Shown here piece by piece: positions 1 through 11,273 of a stretch of DNA of 64,000 nt (positions are counted from its first letter, which is position 1; every line of letters starts with the position of its first letter). Source of the stretch: Drosophila persimilis (Eukaryota; Arthropoda; Insecta; Diptera; Drosophilidae); the NCBI RefSeq assembly GCF_003286085.1, contig NW_020825289.1, positions 4,526,001 to 4,590,000 on the forward strand, written 5' to 3'. A program made the position numbers and the translations under genes. The notes under the pieces are model-generated. The model made no database searches and was not told the DNA's origin. It worked only from the letters and a program-made list of their open reading frames with translations.

Positions 1-1238
1 TCACATGATAGCCCAGCCCAGCAACACACCCACGTATATGCGAATATGGGTTAACCACTTTCCAAAAGTGATATAAATTCCCAACATGGTGAGTGGCTTC
101 AATTACATTACTTCAATTCACGCAACGAGCATTAGGTGTATTCTTTGGAGAGCAAGAGCTCATTCGCAGCTCCCAGCCAAATATAATTTATACGGATATA
201 AATATATATAATGTCTCTCTGCTTGTATGTCGACAATACATATATGCTAGTTTGTGTGACATCATTCGGAAGCATGAGATGCCTCTAATGACTCAAAGGG
301 TGTGTGCCATTCGACCAGTGGACCTGGATGCCCACTCCTATCCTTTGATTGCACTGACATTGAACTTGAACAGCCTGTCGTAATAATAAAATGTCGCTTT
401 AATCGAACACAACATGCTAGTTGATGTATGCATAGATCTGTTCCTTAATGGCTACATATATGTACGTACGTATGCTTGAATACATATGTAATACATATAT
501 AAAAGCATTGGAAATTCTACTGCGAAATCGAAACAGGTTTAGTAATTAATACATTTTTTGTGTCTGGCTCATTCTTGTGACCAGCATTCTTGTGGTAGGA
601 GACACTACATTCACATAAACTATTTTGTTACAATAAACATATTCTCTTATTTATAATGGACCTTGATTTTCTCCGAAGACGATTTGAATCTTTCACCAAA
701 CAATACGACGGTTGGAAACGAAACGTACCGAAGCGAAGCGTATCTTAAAATATTTATTTTTGCAAGTGTGTGTGGAGGCAGTACAGTAATCAGCTGACTC
801 CAAGGGCTGCAGTGTGCTTCTACTTCAGCCCTGGCAGCTAAAAACACTCAATTTATTTAACTGTCATTCGTTTTTAAATATTTGTCTCTTGTTTTCATCA
901 AACAAACTATATTATGCAGATTTATGTGTCGTTTTTAAAGCGTATTAGGAAAATAAAATAAGTTGAAAAGAACTGCAAAAAATGGCATTGTGCAATGTCT
1001 GTCCAGCCCTGAAGATCGGCCTGCCAACTGATTCGAAATGTAAAGAAAAATGCATCTTCAAGATTAAGATACACACAACAATCTGATTCTGTATACAAGT
1101 GCGTCAGAATTTTCCACATCTTCTGCTCATTAAAAAACGATTAAAAACTAATAAATGTTTATGGACAACTAAATGCCACCGTGCACGAACGAGATAGCTC
1201 CAGTAAACATTAACCAATTACTGTGATCCTTCCGGAGC
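1..1238. other. Intergenic DNA upstream of gbb
   Basis: AT-rich non-coding DNA with short ORFs that do not resemble any family I know. It should contain the promoter and 5' UTR of gbb, but I cannot place a start site. Runs of atacatatgta-type sequence around 430-500 are typical of Drosophila intergenic DNA. No transposon coding sequence is visible. Confidence 0.6.
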
Positions 1239-2618
1239 ATGAGCATCATGTTTTCGAGTATAAGGAATACTTCGGAAGCTGTAGCGGCTCTCGCTTCACT
1301 GGGACTGGGATTTGTTCTGATTATATTCGTTTCTACGACGCCAACTGTGATTGACGCCACCCAGTCAGGGATCTATATAGACAATGGCAAAGATCAGACG
1401 ATCATGCACCGCGTGCTAAGCGACGATGACAAGCTGGATGTTTCGTACGAGATCCTAGAGTTCCTGGGCATAGCCGAGCGTCCTACCCACCACAGCAGCC
1501 ATCCGCTGTCCTTGAGAAAGTCTGCACCGAAATTCTTGCTAGACGTCTACCACCGCATCACGGAAGAGGAAGGCCTGGGAGGCGGCCATACCGACGATGA
1601 AACTGTGCACAGCCATCGCTCAAAGCGCAACGCCGACATGTCCGATGAAAGAAACGCAGATGGAGAGGAAAATTTCATTACGGACCTCGACAAGCGCGCC
1701 ATTGATGAGAGCGATATTATAATGACTTTTTTGAACAAACGCAATCACAACGTGGAGGAACTACGTCACGAACACGGCCGCCGTCTGTGGTTCGACGTCT
1801 CCAAGGTGCCGAGCGACAACTATCTGGTGATGGCGGAGTTGCGTATCTACCAGAACTCCAACGAAGGCAAATGGCTCACAGCGAACAAGCAATTCACGAT
1901 CACTGTGTACTCCATGGGACTGGGAGAGTCGGGTCAGAATACGATGGAAGCACTGTCCTCGGTGAATACCACTGGCGACTACGTCGGCTGGCTGGAACTG
2001 AACGTGACTGAGGGCCTGCACGAGTGGCTGGTACATTCCAAGGAGAACCACGGCATATATATCGGGGCACACGCTGTTAACCGACCCGATCGAGAAGTCA
2101 AACTGGACGACGTTGGACTGATCCATCGCAAAGTGGATGACGAATACCAGCCATTTATGATTGGATTCTTTAGGGGGCCCGAACTGATCAAAACTACATC
2201 GCACAGTAGTCACCACAGAAGCAAGCGAAGCACGCTTCATCAGCGCAAGAAAAAGAAGTCGGTGCCAGTGCATCCCTTTTTGGATGTACCCATCGAGAAT
2301 ACACGCAGCTGTCAGATGCAGACCCTCTACATCGACTTCAAGGATTTGGGCTGGCACGATTGGATAATCGCCCCAGAGGGCTATGGGGCGTTCTATTGCA
2401 GCGGAGAATGCAATTTCCCTCTCAACGCACACATGAATGCCACCAATCATGCCATTGTGCAGACACTGGTGCATCTGCTGGAGCCCAAGAAGGTGCCAAA
2501 GCCTTGCTGTGCCCCGACGAGGCTGGGGGCCTTGCCTGTGCTGTATCATCTCAATGATGAGAATGTCAACCTCAAGAAGTATAGAAATATGATTGTGAAA
2601 TCCTGCGGGTGCCATTGA
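1239..2618 (+). CDS. gbb: Glass bottom boat, BMP-type TGF-beta ligand
   Basis: Secreted BMP5/6/7/8-type ligand acting through Thickveins/Saxophone and Wishful thinking receptors. The 459-residue product has a hydrophobic signal/anchor region at about residues 14-33, a long prodomain and a C-terminal cystine-knot domain. Two RSKR furin sites are visible, ending at residues 130 and 330; the second releases the mature ligand. The mature part has the seven cysteines of the family (C358, C387, C391, C423, C424, C455, C457), the FKDLGWHDWIIAPEGY block, and ends in CGCH. The upstream RSKR agrees with the extra prodomain processing known for Gbb. The gene is a single exon. The first ATG gives MSIMFSS; the ATG three codons on is also possible. 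It lies tail-to-tail with bgcn. The match is unmistakable and the reading frame is intact. Confidence 0.97.
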   Translation: MSIMFSSIRNTSEAVAALASLGLGFVLIIFVSTTPTVIDATQSGIYIDNGKDQTIMHRVLSDDDKLDVSYEILEFLGIAERPTHHSSHPLSLRKSAPKFLLDVYHRITEEEGLGGGHTDDETVHSHRSKRNADMSDERNADGEENFITDLDKRAIDESDIIMTFLNKRNHNVEELRHEHGRRLWFDVSKVPSDNYLVMAELRIYQNSNEGKWLTANKQFTITVYSMGLGESGQNTMEALSSVNTTGDYVGWLELNVTEGLHEWLVHSKENHGIYIGAHAVNRPDREVKLDDVGLIHRKVDDEYQPFMIGFFRGPELIKTTSHSSHHRSKRSTLHQRKKKKSVPVHPFLDVPIENTRSCQMQTLYIDFKDLGWHDWIIAPEGYGAFYCSGECNFPLNAHMNATNHAIVQTLVHLLEPKKVPKPCCAPTRLGALPVLYHLNDENVNLKKYRNMIVKSCGCH

Positions 2619-3043
2619 ATCCAATTTGTAATCTAATCTAAGCATTTTAAAGCATTTCTGTGTAGATGTCCGTACTAATCTCGAATATTTTTATAGAAAT
2701 ATTAAACGCAGTGCCTAACTAACAGTGTATCGTGTTGTAGTATATATATCAATCTAAACTGAAACAGTTCTTAAAACCTCAGAGCATTGATTCTGCAGGA
2801 TCTCTTTATTAAATTCGACTTCACATTCATTTGGAGTGATTCATCACTGTGTCAAATGTTATAGAACATACATGTATCATAAAAAAATAATTCATTGGCA
2901 TTAACTCAAAAAAATAAAACTTCAACTTTCTTAAAGTTTAACAAAAGGAGTACATCATTAAATGATTATTTGATGTTGAGGGTCGGCAGTACATCCGATA
3001 CATCCCATAAGGAACAAAGATTATAAAAACGCAAATCATAAAT
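2619..3043. other. 3' spacer between gbb and bgcn
   Basis: About 425 bp of AT-rich sequence between the gbb stop (+) and the bgcn stop (-). The genes converge, so this should hold both 3' UTRs. ATTAAA-like signals are present (near 2700 on + and a tttatt near 2806 for the minus strand), but neither can be assigned firmly. Confidence 0.5.
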
Positions 3044-6000
3044 TTATCGCTTATGAATCCAATAATTGCGAAAAGCGAACAAGTCCATAATTAAATTTCC
3101 AACTCTTTTGTCAATTAGACTGGATATTAAACGGCCGTCAAAGTTTGGCATGCTAACACTTAACGATCGGCAAGCATCGCTAGAAGAGATGACGGTATAC
3201 ATTAGGTCGAGTCGTCAAATTCATTTCTATACTCACATAATTTCATACACTGGAATAACATTTCGAAAGTATTCCTTCAATGTAAATTCTCCGTTAATAG
3301 TTTTTGCTCGGCTTATGCTTAGCATTTCATCATCATTCTTTTTATACAGAATCACGAAAATGTGTCGATTGGGCGTCTCGATGGGTCTGGCAAACTTTCC
3401 TAGTATGGATTCGATGAAGGGAGTACTGGTGCTCCTGTAGAAATCCTCACATGATACTTTGGTGTGCAGAACGAAGAACTGTCGCTCAACAAAGTGTGAA
3501 TTGATATCGAAATGTGGTAATGTCCGTCGTTTCAGCAGATCTTCTTTGCTATCTTCTATTTCCTGATTCCAGCTAAAGTGGTGATTTACAGTCAGCAGAT
3601 AAGGGGTTGGCAGCTTTATAATGGGCTGATAATAAATAAGCGGAGTCTTTGAAAATCCGACAGCCACATCTTCGTTTTCAAATACTTTGGCCAATGTTTC
3701 ATTCAGCATGACCTGGTTGGCCAAAATGGTTGCGTCGGCGTTCCATCTGTCCTGATCTCTACAGTGCTTTAAAAATTCGTGATATCCACTAAAGAAACAC
3801 TGACGTGCTTTCATGACCAACTCGGCTACAGTTTTTGGCATAACCATCCAGATCCATTCATCTATATAGACATTGACGTTATCATTTTGGCTTAGACTTA
3901 TTTGGGAAGACCTCATTCTGCTCGGACCTAAAATAAGAATACATTTAAATAATCAGTTAATCTAAGATGTGACAAGCCAACTTACCAGCAAACATAGCCA
4001 CTGCTAAGGGAATAACCACGGTGGCGTATAAAATGTAGTTCTTCTGCTTGGTGCAGACAACCCAGGGACTGCGAAAATTAAGAGCCGAGCTGCTAAATGG
4101 CTCTAGAAAGTCCCGCAGCACTGTGTTGGGATGCAAGTGCACTTTCTCTGAATAAGCCGACTTTAGACATGATTTTCCCACATCTAGCACGCAGATATTT
4201 GGATACATGCCGCCGGTTAGGGCCGCCTTTACCACGTGCCAATTTCCCGACAACAAATTAAGATTTTGAATGCTAAGCACGCCACGGAAATGAATCATGT
4301 GGGCCGCTCGTAGAGAGGACACAATATAGGAGCGGATGAAACTCAGCTGCTCCATCAGTCCGTTCAGAATAAAGTCGTATTCGTTGGTTAAATACAGAAT
4401 CGGCATCTTGCTCTTTTGCCGATTCTGCCACTCCTGAAACAATCTCAGGAATATAAAGTGGTCTGAAAACTGATTGTCTGCCAGGCGACTACGTTCATTC
4501 TTGATGAGATTTTGAATATAAATCGTGAATCGATCCCACAAGTTGTCAATGTCCTCCGTGAAGGGAATACTCAGCGGATCCGTCGTCGAGAGCGAGGTCA
4601 CTATGGTCAGTATTGGATCCAGGCATTGAAGAAGAATACCATAAATTAAAATGCGTCCAAGTTGACAAGGGACTGGTATATCAAGAAGTCGGCAGCCAAG
4701 CCATGTGAGATCTTCGACCTCGTTCAAAGCCTCAATTTTTTTCAGGAACTGCACGGCATGGTGCACATTAATGAATGGCGGTGGGGCAATGGTATAGCCT
4801 AGGTATTCACTGACCATCTTGTTTGGCGACAATGCTTTCACCGTCAAACAGATCTTGTCCAGCTGTATTCTTTGAAGCAGGGGTGAGCTATTTTCACTGA
4901 GCGAATTGTATGCGCATTTGGATAACAATCTAAAGCATTGCGAATCAGCACCTGCTCCTGCAAAAAACAGAATGTAAATCAAGAGTTATTTTCTGAAAGA
5001 ACGGGGAACCTTTACCGTCGACGATGGATTCCCTTCTCAAGAGACAGTCTTTGGCCACCCATTCGTATCGATTTTCAGCGCAGTAGCTGCTGCTATTATA
5101 AATGGTATACTGTTTGCAAGCAGTGTCGATGAGGTACTTGAACGGCACCTGAAGAGCCAGCGACTCAATTATATCTGTGGCCAACACCACTTTGTCAGTG
5201 TCGTCGCGAGCATTAACCACATCGTCAATGTACTCCCCGCCCATATTTTCGTGCAGCAAGAATATTGAGAATTCTTGCAGTTTGCCGCTCATGTAATGAC
5301 TGAGAAGCATATAGTTCAGTTTAACAATATGATAATAGGTGGGCAAAATTACCAATATGTTGCCTGAAAAGAGATGGAGATTCATTAAAATAGATTAGCG
5401 ATACCTAAACATAGCCATATCAAATATTTAGATGTATCCATAAGAGAGAGTTGATTTATTAAATCTGATTTACAATGCTGTTTCCTAGACAAATACACCC
5501 GGCTATTCCTCCAATTAAATCAAATGAAGAACGTTACAAGACAGATGCACAATGATACAATTATCTGATACATAATTCTAAAATGGCATTTCTTAAGCTA
5601 TAACTAATATGTAGAACTATTTAACAGGCATAAGTGAGTGTGGTGTGGTGTGCTGGTTTGTGTGTTTCCGGGCAGAACGGCGCGACATCTTCAGGTCAGT
5701 GTGTTTTCTTTAAATTTAAGTGTAAGCTTTAGAAATGCCTGGTGGCTGAGGCAGAGTTGAGTTGAGCTCGATATTTCGCTATGATTGTGGCTTTGGCTGC
5801 ACTGCGTCGCTGTTTTCCAATGCCGACAGCTGCTTTAGGATTTCGGCTTTCTTTTTCACCTTGTCGAGCTGGTCTTTGTCCAACTTTTTATGCTCGCCGG
5901 CCCGAATTCTGCTCTCGATTTGTTCGATTTCGCGTATTTTCTTGCGAAGCTTTTTTAATTGTTTCTCAGTATCGACATCTTCGGGTACGTTAAGCTTCAA

Positions 6001-8156
6001 TTTATCCGCCAGAGCGTTTGATATCACATTGACGTTCGTCTTGCTGTCAGACGAAGGTTGGCAAACCTTAAGCGGCGACCCGCCACTAGAACCACTGGGG
6101 CCACTTAGGGCAACTGCAACTCCTTCCTTGTCCTTGTCCAGCTTCTTTGTTCTCGTCCTCTCCTGCTTTTCGAGCTCTTTCTTTGACTCTGCCGCCAGAA
6201 TGGGACACATGCCAGGCGGCACTCCAGTCTGTCTTTGGGCGACAAACTGCTTGCCCTTGCTCTCGTACAGCGGCACCTCCTCCTGAGGCACGTACCCATC
6301 TTTTACACGACGCGCCTTGCGCCAAGTGCCATCTGGACGCTTTGTGGCCGGGATAAATTTCCCCTCGCTGCTTTGCTGGTAGGTGCTCATTTTTTACGTT
6401 TCAACCAAAGCCTGCTACCCTGGTTCTATATTCCAAAAAAAAAAACAAAGCTAAATGGCAAAGGGCGATATGTATCGATGGATGCGATACATAGGCACAT
6501 TGGAGATGGCACTATTGCGAGGGCCATTACAGCTCACGATTAATCATATAACCATTATTATATATACTACCGTTAACTAAACAACAGGGAATGGAAATAC
6601 CCCCCGCTGGATACCGTCTATTTATAAGTAGAGAATAAAATAGTAGTTTTATTACCTGACGGATATTCCGGCTTGGTTCGCAACAAGTAAAACAAATCTA
6701 TGATAAGATCGTAGTCCACAAAATCGGGCTTGGTGCTTTTAATTGCATTGCCCCGCAGGCTGAAATTGTTCAGGACGTCAATGCACTCATTGTTTTCCTT
6801 TGATGCTGCCACTGTGATCGCGTTCTGGTGCTGCTCATCCACAACGTACGGATCAGCACCCATAAACAGCAAGACGCGTAGGTGGTTAGCATTGTTCCGC
6901 TGAGATGCAATGAGCACAGCAGTCTTGCCGGTGGTCGAATGGCGATAGTTGACGGGCACCAAGTCGTAATTGACGGCATACAGAAATGGACGAATAGAAA
7001 GATCAGTGCCGAGCTCCTCGTAGGCATCCAAACATTTATCCATTTGCTCATTTCTGGGGGTTTTGGTTCTGTACACCTCTGGAGTCTCCTTGTAAATGTC
7101 CTGCCCCTTGTGAATGCCAGCCTCTGAAATACGACTGTGAATATCACCCAAATAAGAAATGCGAGGCGCCGGTTTTTGAGCTCCGTTCGGCATCAATTCT
7201 GTCCCTTCTCCAAAATAGTCGGTAAATTTCTTCACGTCGGCCATTTGACATAGCAGTATGACTCGTAGATTTTGGTGCAAGGTCAGGGCATTTCGCAATT
7301 CACTGAGCAAAACGTCGATATAGGGATCATGCCGGTGCACATCGTTAACAATGAAGTGGCTGATGTTCAGGCATTTCTGGCTTGTCAGTGAACGTAACAC
7401 ATACTGCGCCGTGGAGCATATAATGTGCGTTACCGAGCTGATGTTGCTGTTATGCGGCAGTTGAACTCCCACAGTCTCACCCAAATCCTCGGCGAAGTAA
7501 TGAGCCAGGCGCTTGCTATTGTACATTGCCAAAACGTTTTCATTCTCGATGCAAATTATCTTCGCATTTGTTTTCTTAGACGCGCAATCTTCAAAAATGA
7601 TTATTGGCATATACAGCGATTTGTCCCACGAGAGATCTGCACTGAACACCATTACCCGCTGTTTATACAGGGTCTGTATGACGTTGTCGATGAACGGATA
7701 GCCGGGAAATTTTTTCAGTAAATTGCGCTGCGTATCGTCCTTGACACGCGGCGTAGGCGCCATGATCGTCGGAAATGGTAGATGAGGCCCCAAAATTTCA
7801 GCAACACACCCACGCTGTGGAATGTAATCTGAGCTCAATTTCAGTTCATCTTTTCCCAAGTTGCCTGATTGTCCCAGCATGGTTAGAATGTTTATTGCCG
7901 TCGAAGGCGAGAATGTCAATATTTTCGGCTCCTCCAAGTAATGGCGGCAAGCTTGCTTGAATACTTTGATAATTTCGCCATTATTAAACACGCACTGCGC
8001 CCGCAAGCCCAAAGAGCTGGCGTATCGCATGAATATGTCGTGCTCTGACGACCGAAATGTGCATGGGAATTGTTGGCAGCATCGCCGGCCAGCCATAAAG
8101 TACAGCAGTTGCTGCGGAATAAACTTATCTTTGATAATTTCGTTCATTTCGATCAA
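3044..8156 (-). CDS. bgcn: Benign gonial cell neoplasm, DExH-helicase-like protein
   Basis: Spliced on the minus strand: 8156-6656, 5363-5016, 4957-3986, 3927-3237, 3179-3044. All junctions keep frame with GT-AG borders, giving 1216 codons (1215 aa), the length I recall for D. melanogaster Bgcn. Bgcn is a YTHDC2-like germline translational regulator that works with Bam to drive cystoblast differentiation. Exon 1 holds degenerate RecA-1 motifs: the Walker A position reads SADLSWDKS and the DEAH position NDVHRHD, so ATPase activity is not expected. Ankyrin-like repeats (TGKTAVLIASQRNN, HQNAITVAASKENN) are inserted, as in YTHDC2. Exon 2 keeps a helicase-C motif (VVLATDIIESLALQVPF), and the C-terminal half resembles HA2/OB regions. 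The 45-codon last exon rests on splice signals only and is the least certain part. Intron 1 contains wibg. Two GGTCACACT-type motifs lie about 75 bp upstream of the start. Confidence 0.93.
5779..6390 (-). CDS. wibg: Partner of Y14 and Mago (PYM), nested in bgcn intron 1
   Basis: PYM binds the Mago-Y14 heterodimer of the exon junction complex and, in mammals, the 40S ribosome, disassembling the complex from mRNA in the cytoplasm. The 203-residue product begins MSTYQQSSEGKFIPATKRPDG followed by WRKARRVKDGYVPQEEVPLY, the N-terminal Mago-binding WIBG domain (about residues 11-37). The C-terminal 80 residues are a charged, probably helical segment (KQLKKLRKKIREIEQIESRI), matching the ribosome-interacting end. 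The gene is one exon on the same strand as bgcn, entirely inside its first intron, hence the name 'within bgcn'. A TATCGAT (DRE-like) site lies about 80 bp upstream at 6473-6479. Length and domain order match the family. Confidence 0.95.
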   Translation of the reverse strand: MSTYQQSSEGKFIPATKRPDGTWRKARRVKDGYVPQEEVPLYESKGKQFVAQRQTGVPPGMCPILAAESKKELEKQERTRTKKLDKDKEGVAVALSGPSGSSGGSPLKVCQPSSDSKTNVNVISNALADKLKLNVPEDVDTEKQLKKLRKKIREIEQIESRIRAGEHKKLDKDQLDKVKKKAEILKQLSALENSDAVQPKPQS

Positions 8157-8231
8157 ACGAATTTACAAAACCGCAACTTTTTCACACAATCTGGCGCCGC
8201 TTTCCGTTGATGTCAAATTTTGTGCGCGTCA

Positions 8232-8275
8232 AGTGTGACCAGTGTGACCCTCAGAAATATACCGAAACATACCGT
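8232..8275 (-). promoter_or_regulatory. Motif-1 pair and ATACCG boxes upstream of bgcn
   Basis: On the plus strand, AGTGTGACC occurs twice in tandem at 8232-8240 and 8241-8249, followed by AAATATACCG and ACATACCG. The first is the Drosophila core-promoter 'motif 1' (GGTCACACT, bound by M1BP) on the bgcn strand. The second resembles Ohler motif 6 (AAATATACCRA). They lie 75-120 bp upstream of the bgcn start, where a housekeeping-type TATA-less promoter is expected. The same pair recurs in the AT-rich repeats elsewhere in the window, so this may also be the edge of a repeat copy. Confidence 0.55.
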
Positions 8276-9780
8276 CTTACTTTAAAAATATACCGTAAAT
8301 ATACTGACGAGCTCAAGTTCTAAAAATATTCCTCAATTTTGATATTCTGTCGAATATTCTCAGCTATATAGAATATTTAGCCATGCCCACATAATTTCAA
8401 CCGATTAATGAATCAATTTTCTACTTAACTGGCTTATTCTAAATAATTGCTTGTATTGGGTTTTTCGTAAAAAAAATGTTTTAGCGAAATAAGTCAAGAC
8501 AAAAAAACGAAAGAGGATAGTCGTTTATATTGCTCAATTTAGAGATTCCGTTGAATAATTCTGGCTTACTAAGACCCTTAGTTCTGCCCACATCATTTTA
8601 GTTTTTAGTTCTTGCTTTTATTGTATTTAGACTAAAGCAAGGTTTAAACAAAATAGTTCAACAAAAAAACCGTCGCAATGTTGCTGTTATTTAAAGACAC
8701 ATGTTCTCAATTCTATAATATTCTTTTCCCTAGGGTATGCGAATTAGTGTTGCCGGTAATTATTGTTGTCAACCGGTTATTCACCAATAAATACTCGATT
8801 TTGATATTCCGTTGAATATTACTAGCTAAATAGAGCCCTTAGCTTTGCCCACATAATTTTATCCGATCAATGAATCAATTTTCTACTTACCTGGCTTATT
8901 TTTATTACTTGCTTTTATTGGACATCTATATAACGTTGAAAATTAAATTTAATAGATTGATGAAATCGACAGAATATACCAGTATATGCCGATTTACCGT
9001 AAATACCGTTGATGTCAAATTTTGTGCGCGTCAATCAGTGTGGCTGACCCTCAGAAATATACCGAAGTACACCGAAATATACCGTCTCATGTAATGATGA
9101 AGAAACGAACGTAGCCCACTTAAGGCCAATTTCTTAAAAAGGATAATAACTTGAGCTAAGTCGCGAAAAATAATACTAATAATAATAATGATAATCTTCT
9201 TGTAGACCAATCCCATCTTTAACCGATATATTCTACCTAAACTGCGCCCAAATTCTTCAAGATTAATTATTTTCGTGGAGGGTATAAACATTGGGTCGAC
9301 ATTGGGTTAATTGTTTAACTGTTCGGAAATCGCATTCCTCGATTTTGATATTCGCTTTGATATTGCTAGATAGCTAGGGCCCTGAGACCTGTACACATAA
9401 TTTTACCCGATTGATGAATCATTTGATCTATAAGATCGGCTAATTTTAAGGACCCCGTTTTATTGGATTGTGTCTAAACCAAGGTTTGAACAAAAAAGGT
9501 GAAAACATAAAACGTAAGTCAGCATGAATTGATACGTCATTTGGGCACTTGTTGCTTGTCAACCGGTGGTATGAATACCTCAATACCCTAGTTCCTTCAA
9601 TTAATAAAAATTATGTTTTCCAATCAGATTTAAAACATAAGTATTGACATTTTCTCAGATTGACATGTTTTAGACCTAATTACGCTTATGATTAGTTTCC
9701 TGTTCGTATAAATATCTCGATCCCGATACCTATTCTTGCTTTCTATAAGGAGACCAGTTTGTAGCAGATGAAGGTTAGAT
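8250..9780. repeat. AT-rich interspersed repeat, copy 1 (ATACCG/TGCCCACATAAT family)
   Basis: Non-coding repeat recognised by landmarks shared with five other places in the window: GACCCTCAGAAATATACC, AAATATACCGTAAATATACTGA, TATTCCG(T/G)TGAATAT, GCCCACATAATTTTA, ATGAATCAATTTTCTAC and CTTGCTTTTATTGGA. This stretch is a mosaic of at least two partial copies: the start motif recurs at about 9050 and the GATGTCAAATTTTGTGCGCGTCA segment is present at both 8208 and 9011. No ORF of substance. It resembles non-autonomous SGM/ISY-type dispersed repeats of obscura-group flies, but I cannot confirm the family. Confidence 0.6.
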
Positions 9781-9814
9781 GAAAATCATCCAATTAAAAC
9801 TCAATCACCGCGTG

Positions 9815-10110
9815 GTGGCACAGCAAATAGGCAGGTGTCCCACGCAGCAGCTACAGCAAACGGATCTGCTGCTAAACATAGTCGAAACCCTATTTCCAGA
9901 GCAGTGGCAGCCCAAAGGGTGATGGATGGAATTCCGTCACTTGAAATAGAAGCCACCACAGTATCCACAGCAGACGTCCTCAAAATTCTAAAATGCATCA
10001 AGGACGGTAAAGTACCAGGACCTGATGGGGTCCCAAATGCCGTAAACCGCACGACTATTGAGAAAATTCCACAACTGTATGAAGCGACTAGTTCGTATAC
10101 GTGAAGGAAA
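9815..10110 (+). mobile_element. R1-like non-LTR reverse transcriptase scrap
   Basis: The reading frame carries VLKILKCIKDGKVPGPDGVPN, the typical N-terminal reverse-transcriptase motif of R1/Jockey-type non-LTR elements (K-x-GKAPGPDGIPN). Fewer than 100 codons survive, after which the sequence departs from the family. A dead fragment, unlike the LOA-type elements nearby. Confidence 0.65.
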
Positions 10111-10278
10111 TAAGCCGACCGGGGAGCCATCATCGTATACACATACAAAGTAGAGCGAGCCAGAACATGGCTATCCAGGAGGGGACTAACATTAGCCACC
10201 CACAAAACATAGGCGATCCCTATAGGAATCATTACTAAGGGAAATAAATAAAACTACAGGTTTTTTCTGTTGTTTTTT

Positions 10279-11100
10279 TTTATACCCGATACTCAAAATG
10301 AGTATTGGGGTATATTAGATTTGTGGTAAAAGTGGATGTGTGTAACGTCCAGAAGGAATCGTTTCCGACCCCATAAAGTATATATATTCTTGATCAGCAT
10401 CAATAGCCGAGTCGATTGAGCCGTCTGTCTGTCTGTCTGTCCGTCCGTCTGTCCGTCCCCTTCAGCGCCTAATGCTCAAGGACTATAAGAGCTAGAGCAA
10501 CGACGTTTTGTATCCATACTTCTGTGATATGTCACTGTTACAAGTACACATATTTTAAAACTTCACCCCGCCAACTTCCGCCTCCACAAAAGGCGAAAAT
10601 CTGTGGCTTCCACAATTTTAAAGATACGAGAAAACCAAAAACGCATAATAGTGGAATCTGAACCAGATTGTATTATTACTATATCTAACATCTCTCTCTA
10701 ACACACACGCTTCATGGTCTGCTTTGCCTATTGCAAGAAGTGAGTTCCTAGATCTCTGAGACTATAAAAGCTAGAGCAACCAAATTTGATATCCACAAGA
10801 GTTTATTTCGAAATTTGCCCCCACTACCTTCCGCCCACACAAAGTACGAAAATCTGTGGCATCCACAATCAATTAGCATTCTCTAGCTAAAAACGCACAA
10901 TCATAGAGAATGACCATATCTACCAGATTGACGAATCTGGATCAGATCGGATCATTTGTATAGCCAAAGGGAACAAATCCATTTGCAGTGGCTACGCAGC
11001 GCCCGACGACATGTTCAGACACGCAGTCTTTGTCGGTCAATGTAGCCATACTCAATGTGTATCGGGAATAAATTTAGAGTTGCGGTCGCAGCAGCAGTTT
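10279..11100 (+). mobile_element. DINE-1-like Helitron copy A
   Basis: Starts with TATACCCGATACTCAAAATGAGTATT, then a TTTCCGACCCCATAAAGTATATATATTC block and a GTCY microsatellite near 10421-10457. These are the hallmarks of DINE-1/mini-me non-autonomous Helitrons (subterminal inverted repeats plus a GTCT/GTCC tetranucleotide run). The far end is degraded: the partner inverted repeat reads GTATCGGGAATAA near 11060 and the terminal GAGTTGCGG...GCAGCA hairpin is only partly kept. No coding capacity. Confidence 0.75.
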
Positions 11101-11273
11101 AATATTAAATCCATCTGTTACCCTCAGCTAGCTCTTAGCAACGTCACTTTTGTCCCAACCAAGTGCTGGGACGACCTGTTGAATATACGTTCGTTTGTGT
11201 TTTGCTCTTTCCGTCTGGATAAAACTACTAATTTATCAAATTTATCTCCGTGACTATCTGGGAGGCTGGCGAA

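Noticed and set aside
93-383. 96-codon ORF upstream of gbb
   Set aside because: No family resemblance, AT-rich composition, no splice or promoter support.
1761-2645. 294-codon minus-strand ORF across gbb
   Set aside because: It is the reverse complement shadow of the well-conserved gbb coding sequence and resembles no protein.
10421-10457. GTCT/GTCC microsatellites as CRISPR-like or independent satellite arrays
   Set aside because: They occur inside every DINE-1 copy at the same place and are a known internal feature of that element family.
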